IMG/VR virus record: IMGVR_UViG_3300045747_000138
Location: 1-23,977 of that record
Reading direction: 5' to 3' (one strand)
DNA from: a virus
Length of the DNA: 23,977 bases
The notes under the pieces are model-generated. The model saw nothing but the letters and a program-made list of their open reading frames with translations, was not told the origin of the DNA and did no database searches. The position numbers and the translations under genes are program-made. Positions 14,393 to 20,461 of this stretch are shown here, piece after piece. How positions within the stretch are numbered: the stretch's first letter is position 1; each line of letters opens with the position of its first letter.

Positions 14393-15918
14393 GCGACCGC
14401 CTTTTGAGCAATCTTGTACTGCGCATTTTTGGCAGCAATACGATTTAGGAAGTTCCGCGACATCGGGACATTAGGCGTATCACTCAAACCCCATTCCTTT
14501 GGGGGCTCAATGCCTGCCATATCAAGAAATATGTACTTAGCCCGTGCCCGCTGCTTTTCTGGCTGGCTGTGAGCGCGGGCATAGGTACAGGCCTGTTCCC
14601 AAAGGTGACGCTGGTCATCAGCAACCTTCTTTTTCCCCATGGTTATTTCCACCATTTCACCTGGAAGAGCTTCAACCAGAGAAAGGGATTGCTTTTCATA
14701 CCCGCAAGCCATGCAGCGCTTATGGAAAGGCGAATACCCACAAGATGGACAACCCTTTTTCATATCCATCTTGTCATCTTGGCGGATAGTCTTATCGAGC
14801 TTTTCACCCATATCAAGGCTCTGCAGACCATTAAAGTAAATGTCTGTGTAGTCCTCAAGGAAGCGATGAATATTCCCCGAGTGATCCAATAGCAGGCAGT
14901 CCTTTTTTCCTGTATCTGGAGAGCTACGAAGTCCGCGGCCCCACATCTGAATCGCGGTAGAAAGCGATTTGCGCAGCGGCCGGCAGTCCACGACACAACC
15001 AACGTCAGGCACATCAAAGCCCTTTGCAAGTGCCTCAACCGAGACCAGAACACGCAAAGCAGAGTCATGCTTTTTGTATTCCTTGAGTAAGAAATCACGT
15101 TCTATCTGGCTGGTTTTTGAGGTAAACACAGCAGCCATAACGCCAATTTCATTGAACTGACGGCATAACTCTTCGCAGTGCTTTATGGTTGATCCAAAAA
15201 CGATCGTCTTACGGTTTTGACCATGTTTTACCCACTCCGTCACCACATCACCAATAATCTGCATGCCCCGCTCTTCTGCCGCGCGATCAGTCCATTCGCC
15301 CCCTGCAATTGCAGCACCATCCATGTTTGCAACAGTGCAGGACATAACTCGCATGGGCACCAAAACGCCAGACTCAGTGAGCTCATGCATGGTGGTGGCG
15401 TTAATCAGGTTAGTGAACAACTTGCCAAGCCCAACACTGAATGGAGTAGCAGAAACGCCAACGACCCGAGCCCGGCATGTCAGGATGTACTCCACCCAAG
15501 CGGCCATTTGCGTGTGAGCTTCATCAATCACAATCACATCGGCATCTGGCCAGTCCCGGCGTGCAATGGTCTGGGCGCTGCAGATTTGAAATGGAAGGGA
15601 AGAATTGGCCCGCCAGTGGCTGGCCTGCAGAATCCCATGTGAGACCAGGCCGTATTTGTCTGCAGCTTCACTCGTCTGATTTATCAGCGTTGTGCGATCG
15701 CAGACAAATGCGGCCTTCTTCCCTTTTGCAAGCGCTTCATAAATTATGCGTAGCCCGAGATATGTCTTGCCCGCCCCAGTAGGGGCCATAACCATTTGGT
15801 TTTTATGACCCTGAGCCACGCCAGCCCGTAGAGCTTGGTGGGCAGACTCCTGGAATGGTCGAGGGGTTGGGAACGACATGCTCCCATAGTTCGCCTCATC
15901 TGAAAATAGGTCCTTCAT
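14389..15918 (-). CDS. DEAH-box SF2 DNA helicase with C-terminal zinc ribbon
   Basis: A 509-residue superfamily 2 helicase. Motif I is APTGAGKT (45-52), motif II is DEAH (132-135), motif III is SATP (156-159), and motif VI is QMWGRGLR (324-331). The second RecA-like domain contains VLVSVEALAKGFDVPDVGCV (motif V). After it, four cysteines (C390-x2-C393 and C402-x2-C405) form a probable zinc ribbon. It probably unwinds DNA during phage replication or loads replication proteins. The ATG 15918 overlaps the stop of the 244-residue gene upstream, and its own stop overlaps the primase start. Related phage helicases sit in the same place beside a primase. The C-terminal helical extension has no known domain I recognise. 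Confidence 0.92.
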   Translation of the reverse strand: MKDLFSDEANYGSMSFPTPRPFQESAHQALRAGVAQGHKNQMVMAPTGAGKTYLGLRIIYEALAKGKKAAFVCDRTTLINQTSEAADKYGLVSHGILQASHWRANSSLPFQICSAQTIARRDWPDADVIVIDEAHTQMAAWVEYILTCRARVVGVSATPFSVGLGKLFTNLINATTMHELTESGVLVPMRVMSCTVANMDGAAIAGGEWTDRAAEERGMQIIGDVVTEWVKHGQNRKTIVFGSTIKHCEELCRQFNEIGVMAAVFTSKTSQIERDFLLKEYKKHDSALRVLVSVEALAKGFDVPDVGCVVDCRPLRKSLSTAIQMWGRGLRSSPDTGKKDCLLLDHSGNIHRFLEDYTDIYFNGLQSLDMGEKLDKTIRQDDKMDMKKGCPSCGYSPFHKRCMACGYEKQSLSLVEALPGEMVEITMGKKKVADDQRHLWEQACTYARAHSQPEKQRARAKYIFLDMAGIEPPKEWGLSDTPNVPMSRNFLNRIAAKNAQYKIAQKAVA

Positions 15919-16649
15919 GCTGGCTGCTCCAGTTTTTTGACCTTGTTCTGCAAGCTTTTGATGGTCTTTATTTGATGCATTGACTGGTTCTGCAACCCAA
16001 CAATCCGCGCATTCAAGCGCTCCACCTGGATCAATGCTTGTTCATATTTGGCAGTCATATCCGCCAAAGGCTCATCACTTGCCAGCAGCAAGCGCATAGA
16101 CATCTGCTCGGCTTTTTCAGCGGCGGCTACAGAATCAAATTCGGCTTTGTCTGGGGCCCCTTCTTCGTCCAACTTGATGGGCTTTTCTCTAGTGGCCGCA
16201 ATGGGGTTGTCTTTGGGCTTTGCATCCACTGCCGCAATTGCTTTTGCAATGGTTATGTTCCCCAGACGAACCTGCTCGAACTGCTTTTCAGGAAGTGCCG
16301 CCAACTTCTGAGCGACGGCAGATTCCTTTTTTGACAGGCCAAGTTCTTCAAGTGTTGGAACTGAAATTCTCCGTGGTTCCATTTTGTTACCACGGAGAAT
16401 TTCCCCTTTTGCCTTGGGTGTCGTCATCAGGATTTCACCCAGCTTGCGGGTGGCATCTACCTTGACAGACAAAGCGCGTCCGATTGCCTCATCACTCAAG
16501 TGGTGACGCTTGGAGTAAATCTCTGCGGCATGGGCCACATCAATCAGAGTCTTGGTTTGTCCGATAGTCACTGCCTCAGCCAGGGCTTGGCTGGCACGAG
16601 TCATGCTGACGATGACTGAATCAGATTCAATGATGGATAGTTTGCTCAT
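15915..16649 (-). CDS. Unknown early protein, possibly replication or DNA-binding
   Basis: The 244-residue protein is mostly helical. The centre (DAAHA-like DVAHAAEIYSKRHHLSDEAI, KVDATRKLGEILMTTPKAKG, PTLEELGLSKKESAVAQKLA) recalls a common phage family with the spaced R-K-LGE-x-L, T-L-x-E-x-G-L-x-K and K-L-A-x-L-P-E motifs. These are often linked to ParB-like or replication genes, but I know of no biochemical function. The segment EELGLSKKESAVAQKLAALP could be a helix-turn-helix. The C-terminal third (YEQALIQVERLNARIVGLQN) is a coiled coil. Its position just ahead of helicase and primase suggests an origin-binding or loading role; this is inference. ATG 16649 overlaps the preceding stop. Confidence 0.8.
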   Translation of the reverse strand: MSKLSIIESDSVIVSMTRASQALAEAVTIGQTKTLIDVAHAAEIYSKRHHLSDEAIGRALSVKVDATRKLGEILMTTPKAKGEILRGNKMEPRRISVPTLEELGLSKKESAVAQKLAALPEKQFEQVRLGNITIAKAIAAVDAKPKDNPIAATREKPIKLDEEGAPDKAEFDSVAAAEKAEQMSMRLLLASDEPLADMTAKYEQALIQVERLNARIVGLQNQSMHQIKTIKSLQNKVKKLEQPA

Positions 16650-16933
16650 AGTCCTATGGCGCGTTGGATTGCGGTAAAGGTTTCGTACTCGGCTTCCAGG
16701 CTGTTGCCGATGGAAATTGCTTTGCGCTTGTGCAGTTGCATGGCAGCGCAGATCGAGTCGATTTCTTGCGGGTTTAGGGTTGTCACCATTGACGATCCAT
16801 CCTCCTGAGTTATCAGCAGAATTCCGCCAAGCCTGCTAGCTACGACTCCAACCTTGCGTGCTAGGTGATCCACCAGAAGCAGCCCCTCATCACGCAAGCC
16901 ATCGAAATATTCATCGTCAATGTGCTGATTCAT
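16646..16933 (-). CDS. Unknown 95-residue early protein
   Basis: The protein begins MNQHIDDEYFDGLRDEGLLL. It has an acidic first half, a beta-like middle (GVVASRLGGILLITQEDGSS) and a helical end (CAAMQLHKRKAISIGNSLEA). No named domain or catalytic motif is visible. The ATG at 16933 overlaps the TGA of the preceding gene and its TGA overlaps the ATG of the 244-residue gene. As an early gene just after the Cro-like gene, it could act in regulation, replication or host takeover, but nothing in the sequence tells which. Confidence 0.7.
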   Translation of the reverse strand: MNQHIDDEYFDGLRDEGLLLVDHLARKVGVVASRLGGILLITQEDGSSMVTTLNPQEIDSICAAMQLHKRKAISIGNSLEAEYETFTAIQRAIGL

Positions 16934-17133
16934 CTCGGGGCCTTTTGGGAATTGGTCAGGCCGCCACTCAATGAGCGCTCCTGGTTGATACGAGTCGCTG
17001 CTTTTCTAGATACGCGGGTGGGCGGGATGTAAATCGCCGGACCGGTGGCCGTGAATGCGTTGTGTGCGACATCCAACCGACAAACCGGTTGCGCACCGAC
17101 GACACTGCTATTGGTGGGGAATGTCTTGCTCAT
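16930..17133 (-). CDS. Unknown 67-residue early protein
   Basis: The chosen ATG at 17133 begins MSKTFPTNSSVVGAQPVCRL and overlaps the TGA of the upstream 90-residue gene (ATGA); the longer frame from 17157 has no such support. The protein ends in a basic, polar tail (RVSRKAATRINQERSLSGGL). It contains a PAIYIPPTRV strand-like stretch. No domain recognised. The gene seems genuine from its coupling on both sides and its position in the early operon, yet its composition is unremarkable and its function is unknown. Confidence 0.65.
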   Translation of the reverse strand: MSKTFPTNSSVVGAQPVCRLDVAHNAFTATGPAIYIPPTRVSRKAATRINQERSLSGGLTNSQKAPR

Positions 17134-17402
17134 ATAGGTCTGTGCGGTTCCGCACATTGAGAGCTAGAACAAGTAGGCGTGTTGTCGGCCTCACCTCGCC
17201 CTTGGTTTGACATCACACTGCGACGATCATTGGCAACATGATCCAAGTACGTTGCACCAGTGAACACCAGGTAGATCGCATCACGCACCAGGTCGGATGG
17301 ATTGCACTTGGCCAGGCGCGCCTTGTCGGCAAGCAGCTCATGCATCGACTCGGTAAGAGTCGTCTTGGCTTCCTCGGTCAACTTGCCGACGTGGTAGGCC
17401 AT
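17130..17402 (-). CDS. Small early protein with ribbon-helix-helix-like core
   Basis: The 90-residue product contains MHELLADKARLAKCNPSDLV followed by RDAIYLVFTG. This resembles the helical half of ribbon-helix-helix DNA-binding proteins, in which a Pro/Ser starts the second helix (NPSDLVRDAIY). The tail after residue 60 is polar and rich in Ser, Arg and Pro and looks disordered. Similar proteins occur early in lambdoid phages, but I do not know a tested function. The ATG at 17402 abuts the TAA of the Cro-like gene, so the two are probably translated together. A role as accessory regulator of the early operon is inference. Confidence 0.7.
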   Translation of the reverse strand: MAYHVGKLTEEAKTTLTESMHELLADKARLAKCNPSDLVRDAIYLVFTGATYLDHVANDRRSVMSNQGRGEADNTPTCSSSQCAEPHRPI

Positions 17403-17630
17403 TTATGCGGCCTGCACTGCTGGCTGAGGGATAGCCAATTCACCACGATCAACTGCTGCAAAGAAGTCCAGGAGCGGCTGGATCGTTTGAACGCCAGGGT
17501 TCTCGCGGTCGGAATATGCAATCTTCCTTGGAAGGGTCTTGGCTACTCCGCATTCAGTAGCTATCAACTCCCAACTGGATGGGCCTGCGTCTTGGAGCTT
17601 GCGCTTCAGATAGTCAATGATTGGTTCCAT
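17403..17630 (-). CDS. Cro-like small repressor (helix-turn-helix)
   Basis: The 75-residue protein starts MEPIIDYLKRKLQDAGPSSW. It then has the helix-turn-helix candidate SWELIATECGVAKTLPRKIA (about residues 19-38). It is the first gene of the leftward operon, divergent from the larger repressor, exactly where lambda has cro; size (Cro 66, P22 Cro 61 residues) also fits. It presumably binds the operators at 17642-17682 to turn down repressor and early synthesis. No Shine-Dalgarno precedes ATG 17630, and the predicted transcription start falls on or next to the ATG, so the mRNA may be leaderless. The C-terminal tail (AIPQPAVQAA) is disordered. Confidence 0.75.
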   Translation of the reverse strand: MEPIIDYLKRKLQDAGPSSWELIATECGVAKTLPRKIAYSDRENPGVQTIQPLLDFFAAVDRGELAIPQPAVQAA

Positions 17631-17636
17631 TGGCTC

Positions 17637-17666
17637 ATTTTAATCCCAGATTTGGGAACTGCACAA
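17637..17666 (-). promoter_or_regulatory. Leftward early promoter (PR-like) of the Cro-like operon
   Basis: On the minus strand TTGTGC (17666-17661) and TAAAAT (17642-17637) are 18 bases apart and sit directly upstream of the Cro-like ATG at 17630. The spacer is almost entirely filled by the first operator (17642-17659), while the second operator touches the first bases of the -35 box. A repressor bound to either site would block polymerase, as at lambda PR. The layout is nearly identical to the rightward promoter at 19611-19639. Confidence 0.65.
17642..17659. promoter_or_regulatory. Operator site 1 (OR-like)
   Basis: The site is AATCCCAGATTTGGGAAC, an 18-base inverted repeat with arms TCCCA/TGGGA around a four-base core (perfect five-base arms). 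It matches the other three sites of the window (consensus AAKCCCRnAnnTGGGMTT). It covers the spacer and the end of the -10 box of the leftward promoter. Its centre is 23 bases from the centre of the neighbouring operator, about two helix turns, so cooperative binding is plausible. Confidence 0.75.
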
Positions 17667-17682
17667 GCCCATAGATGGGATT
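17665..17682. promoter_or_regulatory. Operator site 2 (OR-like)
   Basis: AAGCCCATAGATGGGATT is an 18-base imperfect palindrome with CCCA/TGGG arms. It overlaps the first bases of the -35 box of the leftward promoter and ends 22 bases before the repressor gene. From here a bound repressor could both block the leftward promoter and influence its own promoter. A weaker third match may lie around 17682-17695 but is too degenerate to count. Confidence 0.72.
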
Positions 17683-17704
17683 CCGCATCTGGCAGACTAA
17701 TTTA

Positions 17705-18352
17705 ATGTCTATACGCGATGTTTTGGCTGGGAATTTCAAGAAGCTGAAGGATGCGACTCCTGCGCTTGGAACGCCTGCCCTGCTCGTTGCAAGAGGTGTT
17801 CTGTCAAACGGAACACTTGGCCGGATTGCCAACAGTGAAGTAAATCTGGGAATTGATCATCTGGAGCCTCTTGCAAATGCTTATGGCGTTGAGCCTTGGC
17901 AACTCTTAGATCCTGATTTTTATCCTCCCAATGAAGATTCAGGTTCATTTTTCCAATTGTTCGACAGTGCCGAGAACTTGAACGGTGACTTGGCAAGGGC
18001 AACGATAGAGGCTGATGACAATGTGTCTCAACAGCGATCCTGGCACAAGGAAATTTACGAGCACTACCGCGCCAAGTCGCCGCCGGAGGCCAAAGAAGCC
18101 CCACCAAGCGTTAACGCAAGAATTCGCCCTGCCCTAACTACTGCAAGCCATTTATTCGAGCTGAGCAAGCTATTGGGACAGTTGGATGACGACAACAAGG
18201 CGGTGGCCGCCGTGATCTTGTCGAACTGGGCGAAGAAGCCCGAGAGCTATTCAGCGGTCGCAGCGCATCTAGATCTGATGGTGAATGCGGGAAACACCAG
18301 CGCAGAGACAGGCCGTCGGCAAGAATTTATCAGTTCGGGAAAGCAAGGGTAA
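17705..18352 (+). CDS. Phage repressor (CI-like), HTH without visible peptidase domain
   Basis: From the ATG at 17705 the protein has 215 residues. Residues about 5-65 form a helix-turn-helix of the XRE class (MSIRDVLAGNFKKLKDATPA, GVLSNGTLGRIANSEVNLGI, DHLEPLANAYGVEPWQLLDP). The rest is helical (SLFELSKLLGQLDDDNKAVA-like; here HLFELSKLLGQLDDDNKAVA). No S24/LexA-type Ser-Lys catalytic pair or Ala-Gly cleavage site is evident, so RecA-driven self-cleavage is doubtful. It is divergent from the Cro-like gene across the operators. There is no Shine-Dalgarno before this ATG; an earlier in-frame ATG (17675) would start inside an operator. The gene stands in the position of cI and presumably maintains lysogeny. 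Confidence 0.82.
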   Translation: MSIRDVLAGNFKKLKDATPALGTPALLVARGVLSNGTLGRIANSEVNLGIDHLEPLANAYGVEPWQLLDPDFYPPNEDSGSFFQLFDSAENLNGDLARATIEADDNVSQQRSWHKEIYEHYRAKSPPEAKEAPPSVNARIRPALTTASHLFELSKLLGQLDDDNKAVAAVILSNWAKKPESYSAVAAHLDLMVNAGNTSAETGRRQEFISSGKQG

Positions 18353-18404
18353 TCACCCAAAAGAGTGAAAGAACAGAATTTGCAGTTTTACAACAGGGGG
18401 AAAT

Positions 18405-18782
18405 ATGAAGAAATTAGTAGCAGTACTTGCTGCATTAGTCGCCTCATCAAGCATGGCAATAACCGGGAATCAGGCAGTTCAAACGTTTATTGGCACCGAG
18501 CATCGTGAGACGATGCTGATGATTTATTCAATGGCATTTATGGATCAAGAAGTAGTTGTACGGATCAATGCAAAGGCGGCAATTCTTGCAGGGAAAGATT
18601 TTGTCTCTCCGTTTTGCGCTCCTGAAGGAGCTAATTCTGCACAGCTTGCATCAATTATTAGCAATGAGCTAAGAAGCCACCCTGAAAACAACCACCAGGT
18701 ATTTGCATTTATTGCACGCCAAGCAGCTACAAAAGCATGGCCATGCACAGAAGACCAGGTCGCGAACTTTCCATCAAAGTAA
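18405..18782 (+). CDS. Secreted Rap1a/Tai-like immunity-domain protein (moron candidate)
   Basis: A 125-residue protein with a classic signal peptide (MKKLVAVLAALVASSSMA, residues 1-18), so it is probably periplasmic. The mature part carries the pattern FCAPEGANSAQLASIISNEL, then LRSHPENNHQVFAFIARQAA, then WPC, matching the Rap1a/Tai domain (PF18602) known from immunity proteins that neutralise type VI secretion peptidoglycan-amidase toxins. Two cysteines (FC and PC) likely form a disulphide. GGGG lies about six bases before the ATG. GC content is about 42% by hand count over 18481-18660, compared with about 62% at 10021-10080, so it looks acquired. It follows the repressor on the same strand and could be expressed in the lysogen, protecting the host or excluding other phages; that is inference. 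Confidence 0.78.
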   Translation: MKKLVAVLAALVASSSMAITGNQAVQTFIGTEHRETMLMIYSMAFMDQEVVVRINAKAAILAGKDFVSPFCAPEGANSAQLASIISNELRSHPENNHQVFAFIARQAATKAWPCTEDQVANFPSK

Positions 18783-18823
18783 CCGCCGCACGCGACCCGT
18801 GGGAATCTCAGGAGGTGCGGAAG

Positions 18824-18853
18824 ATGGTGATCTGTGAGATACTGAAATTGTGA
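18824..18853 (+). CDS. Nine-residue leader peptide with strong ribosome site
   Basis: A perfect AGGAGG ends eight bases before ATG 18824, opening a nine-codon frame (MVICEILKL) that stops at 18851-18853. The stop overlaps a GTG start of the next frame (GTGA). CCGCAC (18786-18791) and GTGCGG (18815-18820) can pair and would enclose the Shine-Dalgarno region, so translation might be controlled by folding. It may serve only to deliver ribosomes to the 70-residue frame. Evidence is the ribosome site and the overlap alone. Confidence 0.4.
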   Translation: MVICEILKL

Positions 18854-19062
18854 CGAACCTACTTGCAGCCCTTCCGACCATGTTTGCATCACGCAGGCCG
18901 TCTTATCGCCTGCCGCAGACAGGGCAACCCCTGACAAAGCCAAAAAGCGCATCAGCCATGGCCAACTCCGCCATGGAAAGCACCATTCGGCAGTTCAACC
19001 AGGCATACGTACAAGTAGTGACACATGGCGAAAAGCAAACCAACACAGAACGCCCCCTATAA
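18850..19062 (+). CDS. Possible 70-residue protein coupled to the leader peptide
   Basis: The frame opens with GTG at 18850, overlapping the leader stop, and reads VTNLLAALPTMFASRRPSYR, ending GEKQTNTERPL. It overlaps the start of the DUF2335-like gene by 38 bases. No domain, signal or membrane segment is clear. The composition is plausible for a polar basic protein but not distinctive. It may be real through coupling or may be a chance frame; an alternative view is that this stretch is only the leader region of the membrane-protein gene. Confidence 0.4.
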   Translation: MTNLLAALPTMFASRRPSYRLPQTGQPLTKPKSASAMANSAMESTIRQFNQAYVQVVTHGEKQTNTERPL

Positions 19063-19498
19063 GGGACAGCAAACGCAGGTTGGGTCGGTGGTGTCTCACC
19101 AGCAACCAAGTCACTCTCAGGTCTTCACACAGACACAGCAAGTCACAACGATTTTTGATCCTGACGTATTGCGTAAGTACTCTGAGATGGTCCCCAATGC
19201 TCCTGAGCGTGTGCTGGTGGTCTTCGAGAAAAACTCCGACACTGAACGTGCATTGCAAGAGGCCTTGATTGCACAGCAAAAAGCCGCTTCTGATATGCAA
19301 GCGAATGCCATGAACTACCAGGCGGCTGACAACAAGCGCCGCGACTGGATGGCATTCGGAATCATCATCGCCGGACTGATCGCATCAGGCGTTTTCGCCT
19401 ACCTCAAGACCGAATGGCTATCTGGCGTCACCCTGGTAGCAATCATCGGCTACGCCGTGGCTGGATACTTGCAAAAGCAGAAGAAGCCGGACCAGTAG
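19025..19498 (+). CDS. DUF2335-like membrane protein
   Basis: The 157-residue protein has a Gln/Thr-rich soluble start, then TTIFDPDVLRKYSEMVPNAP followed by ERVLVVFEKN, a pattern of the DUF2335 family (PDPELL-RQYEEILPGAADRIL-type). A charged helix and two C-terminal membrane helices come next, about residues 109-127 (MAFGIIIAGLIASGVFAYL) and 132-149 (SGVTLVAIIGYAVAGYLQ). It ends KQKKPDQ, in the cytoplasm if the N-terminus is also inside. The function of DUF2335 is not established, but such proteins are common in phage and mobile elements. Being last in the repressor operon, it may act in the lysogen, for example in superinfection exclusion; this is inference. A rho-independent terminator follows. 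Confidence 0.8.
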   Translation: MAKSKPTQNAPYKGQQTQVGSVVSHQQPSHSQVFTQTQQVTTIFDPDVLRKYSEMVPNAPERVLVVFEKNSDTERALQEALIAQQKAASDMQANAMNYQAADNKRRDWMAFGIIIAGLIASGVFAYLKTEWLSGVTLVAIIGYAVAGYLQKQKKPDQ

Positions 19499-19520
19499 CG
19501 AACTAACCACCCTCACCCAC

Positions 19521-19546
19521 AAGCCGCCCACCGAAGCGGCTTTTTT
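19521..19546 (+). terminator. Rho-independent terminator ending the repressor operon
   Basis: AAGCCGC (19521-19527) pairs with GCGGCTT (19536-19542) across an eight-base loop, followed by TTTT. This is a textbook intrinsic terminator 23 bases past the DUF2335-like stop. It separates the lysogenic transcript from the operator pair and promoter of the right early operon. Confidence 0.88.
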
Positions 19547-19594
19547 ACGTCCTGAACACACTCAGGGTTAGCACCTAGGAAATATTTTAGTTTC

Positions 19595-19612
19595 AAGCCC
19601 ACATTTGGGCTT
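19595..19612. promoter_or_regulatory. Operator site 3 (OL-like)
   Basis: AAGCCCACATTTGGGCTT is the best of the four sites: seven-base arms AAGCCCA/TGGGCTT are perfect around a CATT core. It overlaps the first two bases of the -35 box of the rightward promoter. Confidence 0.8.
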
Positions 19613-19639
19613 GTTAAATCCCGTATCTGGGATTACACT
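19611..19639 (+). promoter_or_regulatory. Rightward early promoter (PL-like)
   Basis: TTGTTA (19611-19616) and TACACT (19634-19639) are separated by 17 bases. Operator 4 fills the spacer exactly and operator 3 touches the -35. The predicted start near 19646 leaves a short leader before the 65-residue gene. It should drive the right early operon and be silenced by the repressor in the lysogen. Confidence 0.68.
19617..19634. promoter_or_regulatory. Operator site 4 (OL-like)
   Basis: AATCCCGTATCTGGGATT has perfect AATCCC/GGGATT arms around a six-base core. It lies inside the spacer of the rightward promoter, and its centre is 22 bases from operator 3. It corresponds to operator 1 of the other pair in both sequence and place. 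Confidence 0.78.
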
Positions 19640-19674
19640 TGCCCCATCGCAACAAACAGCGCAAGGGGAACTAG

Positions 19675-19872
19675 ATGGAAAAGACAGAAGCACAACGCGC
19701 CACTGATTTCGCGGCATACATGAAAGCCGGGAAAATTTACTTCGTTGCAGGCGTTGCCTACCGCAGCCAGCCTGAAAAGCATCCGCAGTTAACAGAAGCA
19801 CAGCGTATCGCAGTGTTTTCGTCTGAGCTTGCCGATAACAAGATTTTTGCCAAGTTGCAGGTAGCAGCATGA
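19675..19872 (+). CDS. Unknown 65-residue first gene of the right early operon
   Basis: It begins MEKTEAQRATDFAAYMKAGK and has no recognised domain. The protein is helical with an Ala/Lys/Glu-rich profile and a short hydrophobic strand (KIYFVAGVAYR). AAGGGGA lies six bases before the ATG, giving a good ribosome site. As the first gene behind the OL-like promoter it takes the place of genes such as lambda N, but it has none of the Arg-rich N-terminal motif of N proteins, so an antiterminator role is not supported. Its stop overlaps the next start. Confidence 0.78.
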   Translation: MEKTEAQRATDFAAYMKAGKIYFVAGVAYRSQPEKHPQLTEAQRIAVFSSELADNKIFAKLQVAA

Positions 19873-20222
19873 GCTACACCGCTAACCCGCACAGAGATGC
19901 TGAAAGCTACTGGGATCGTCAATACGAAGAAGCAGAGCACCTAGAGGCTGAACAGCTTAAGGCGGGTAACGAAATCCGCGAATGTTTCCAAGCCTTCAAG
20001 CCAGTGCCTTATGTACAAACAAATGGGTTCGGCGGATCGGCAAAAGTGCGTTACATGCCTTTCATTGAGGCCATGAATGACACGATTGGAGACGAAAGAA
20101 TCGGCGCAATGCTGATTAACGTATTCAAAACAAGCGAGTGCCCAAAGGTTAAAGCACTGCTTTCCGCAATGGCTGAAGTGCACGTCCAATCGTGGGCTGA
20201 CGAAGTAGGCGGTGCAGCATGA
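19869..20222 (+). CDS. Unknown 117-residue early protein
   Basis: The protein starts MSYTANPHRDAESYWDRQYE and is acidic and helical at first (EEAEHLEAEQLKAGNEIREC). It then has a mixed stretch with YVQTNGFGGSAKVRYMPF and a helical end (VKALLSAMAEVHVQSWADEV). No family recognised. ATG 19869 overlaps the previous TGA (ATGA), as does the next start. Early genes of this type often modulate the host, for example by blocking a nuclease or replication factor, but nothing in the sequence shows which. Confidence 0.78.
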   Translation: MSYTANPHRDAESYWDRQYEEAEHLEAEQLKAGNEIRECFQAFKPVPYVQTNGFGGSAKVRYMPFIEAMNDTIGDERIGAMLINVFKTSECPKVKALLSAMAEVHVQSWADEVGGAA

Positions 20223-20461
20223 CCGATCAAGAACGTGACGCCCTGCGGTACATCTACATCCGCGAGTACCTCTACCTGCGCTCAGGTGAGTTCGACGCAG
20301 ACATCATCAAATTGTTCTCCATGCAGTCAAAGGAATTTGACGCAGAAATTGACAAGCAGATGGATATCTGCCCCAAGGGCCAGTGGAAGAAAAAAGTATT
20401 CCACCAGTGCGATGAAGAAGGTGCACGCCAACAGTACGCATCACGCATGGAGGATGTATGA
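20219..20461 (+). CDS. Unknown 80-residue early protein
   Basis: It begins MTDQERDALRYIYIREYLYL, an aromatic amphipathic helix, and is acidic overall (FDADIIKLFSMQSKEFDAEI) with a short basic patch near GQWKKKVFHQ. The pattern is compatible with a small helical binding protein. There is no Walker, zinc or membrane motif. It is coupled by ATGA to both neighbours and so is very likely translated. The function is unknown. Confidence 0.75.
   Translation: MTDQERDALRYIYIREYLYLRSGEFDADIIKLFSMQSKEFDAEIDKQMDICPKGQWKKKVFHQCDEEGARQQYASRMEDV

Noticed and set aside
17682-17695. Third OR-like operator
   Set aside because: Only one half (TCCGCAT) vaguely fits the consensus and the spacing to the neighbour (about 15 bases) breaks the 22-23 base pattern.
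18545-18952. 135-residue minus-strand frame
   Set aside because: It is antisense to the Rap1a/Tai-like gene, lacks a ribosome site and crosses the intergenic region.
19675-19872. N-type antiterminator
   Set aside because: The position fits, but there is no N-terminal Arg-rich RNA-binding helix and no convincing boxB/nut hairpin in the leader.
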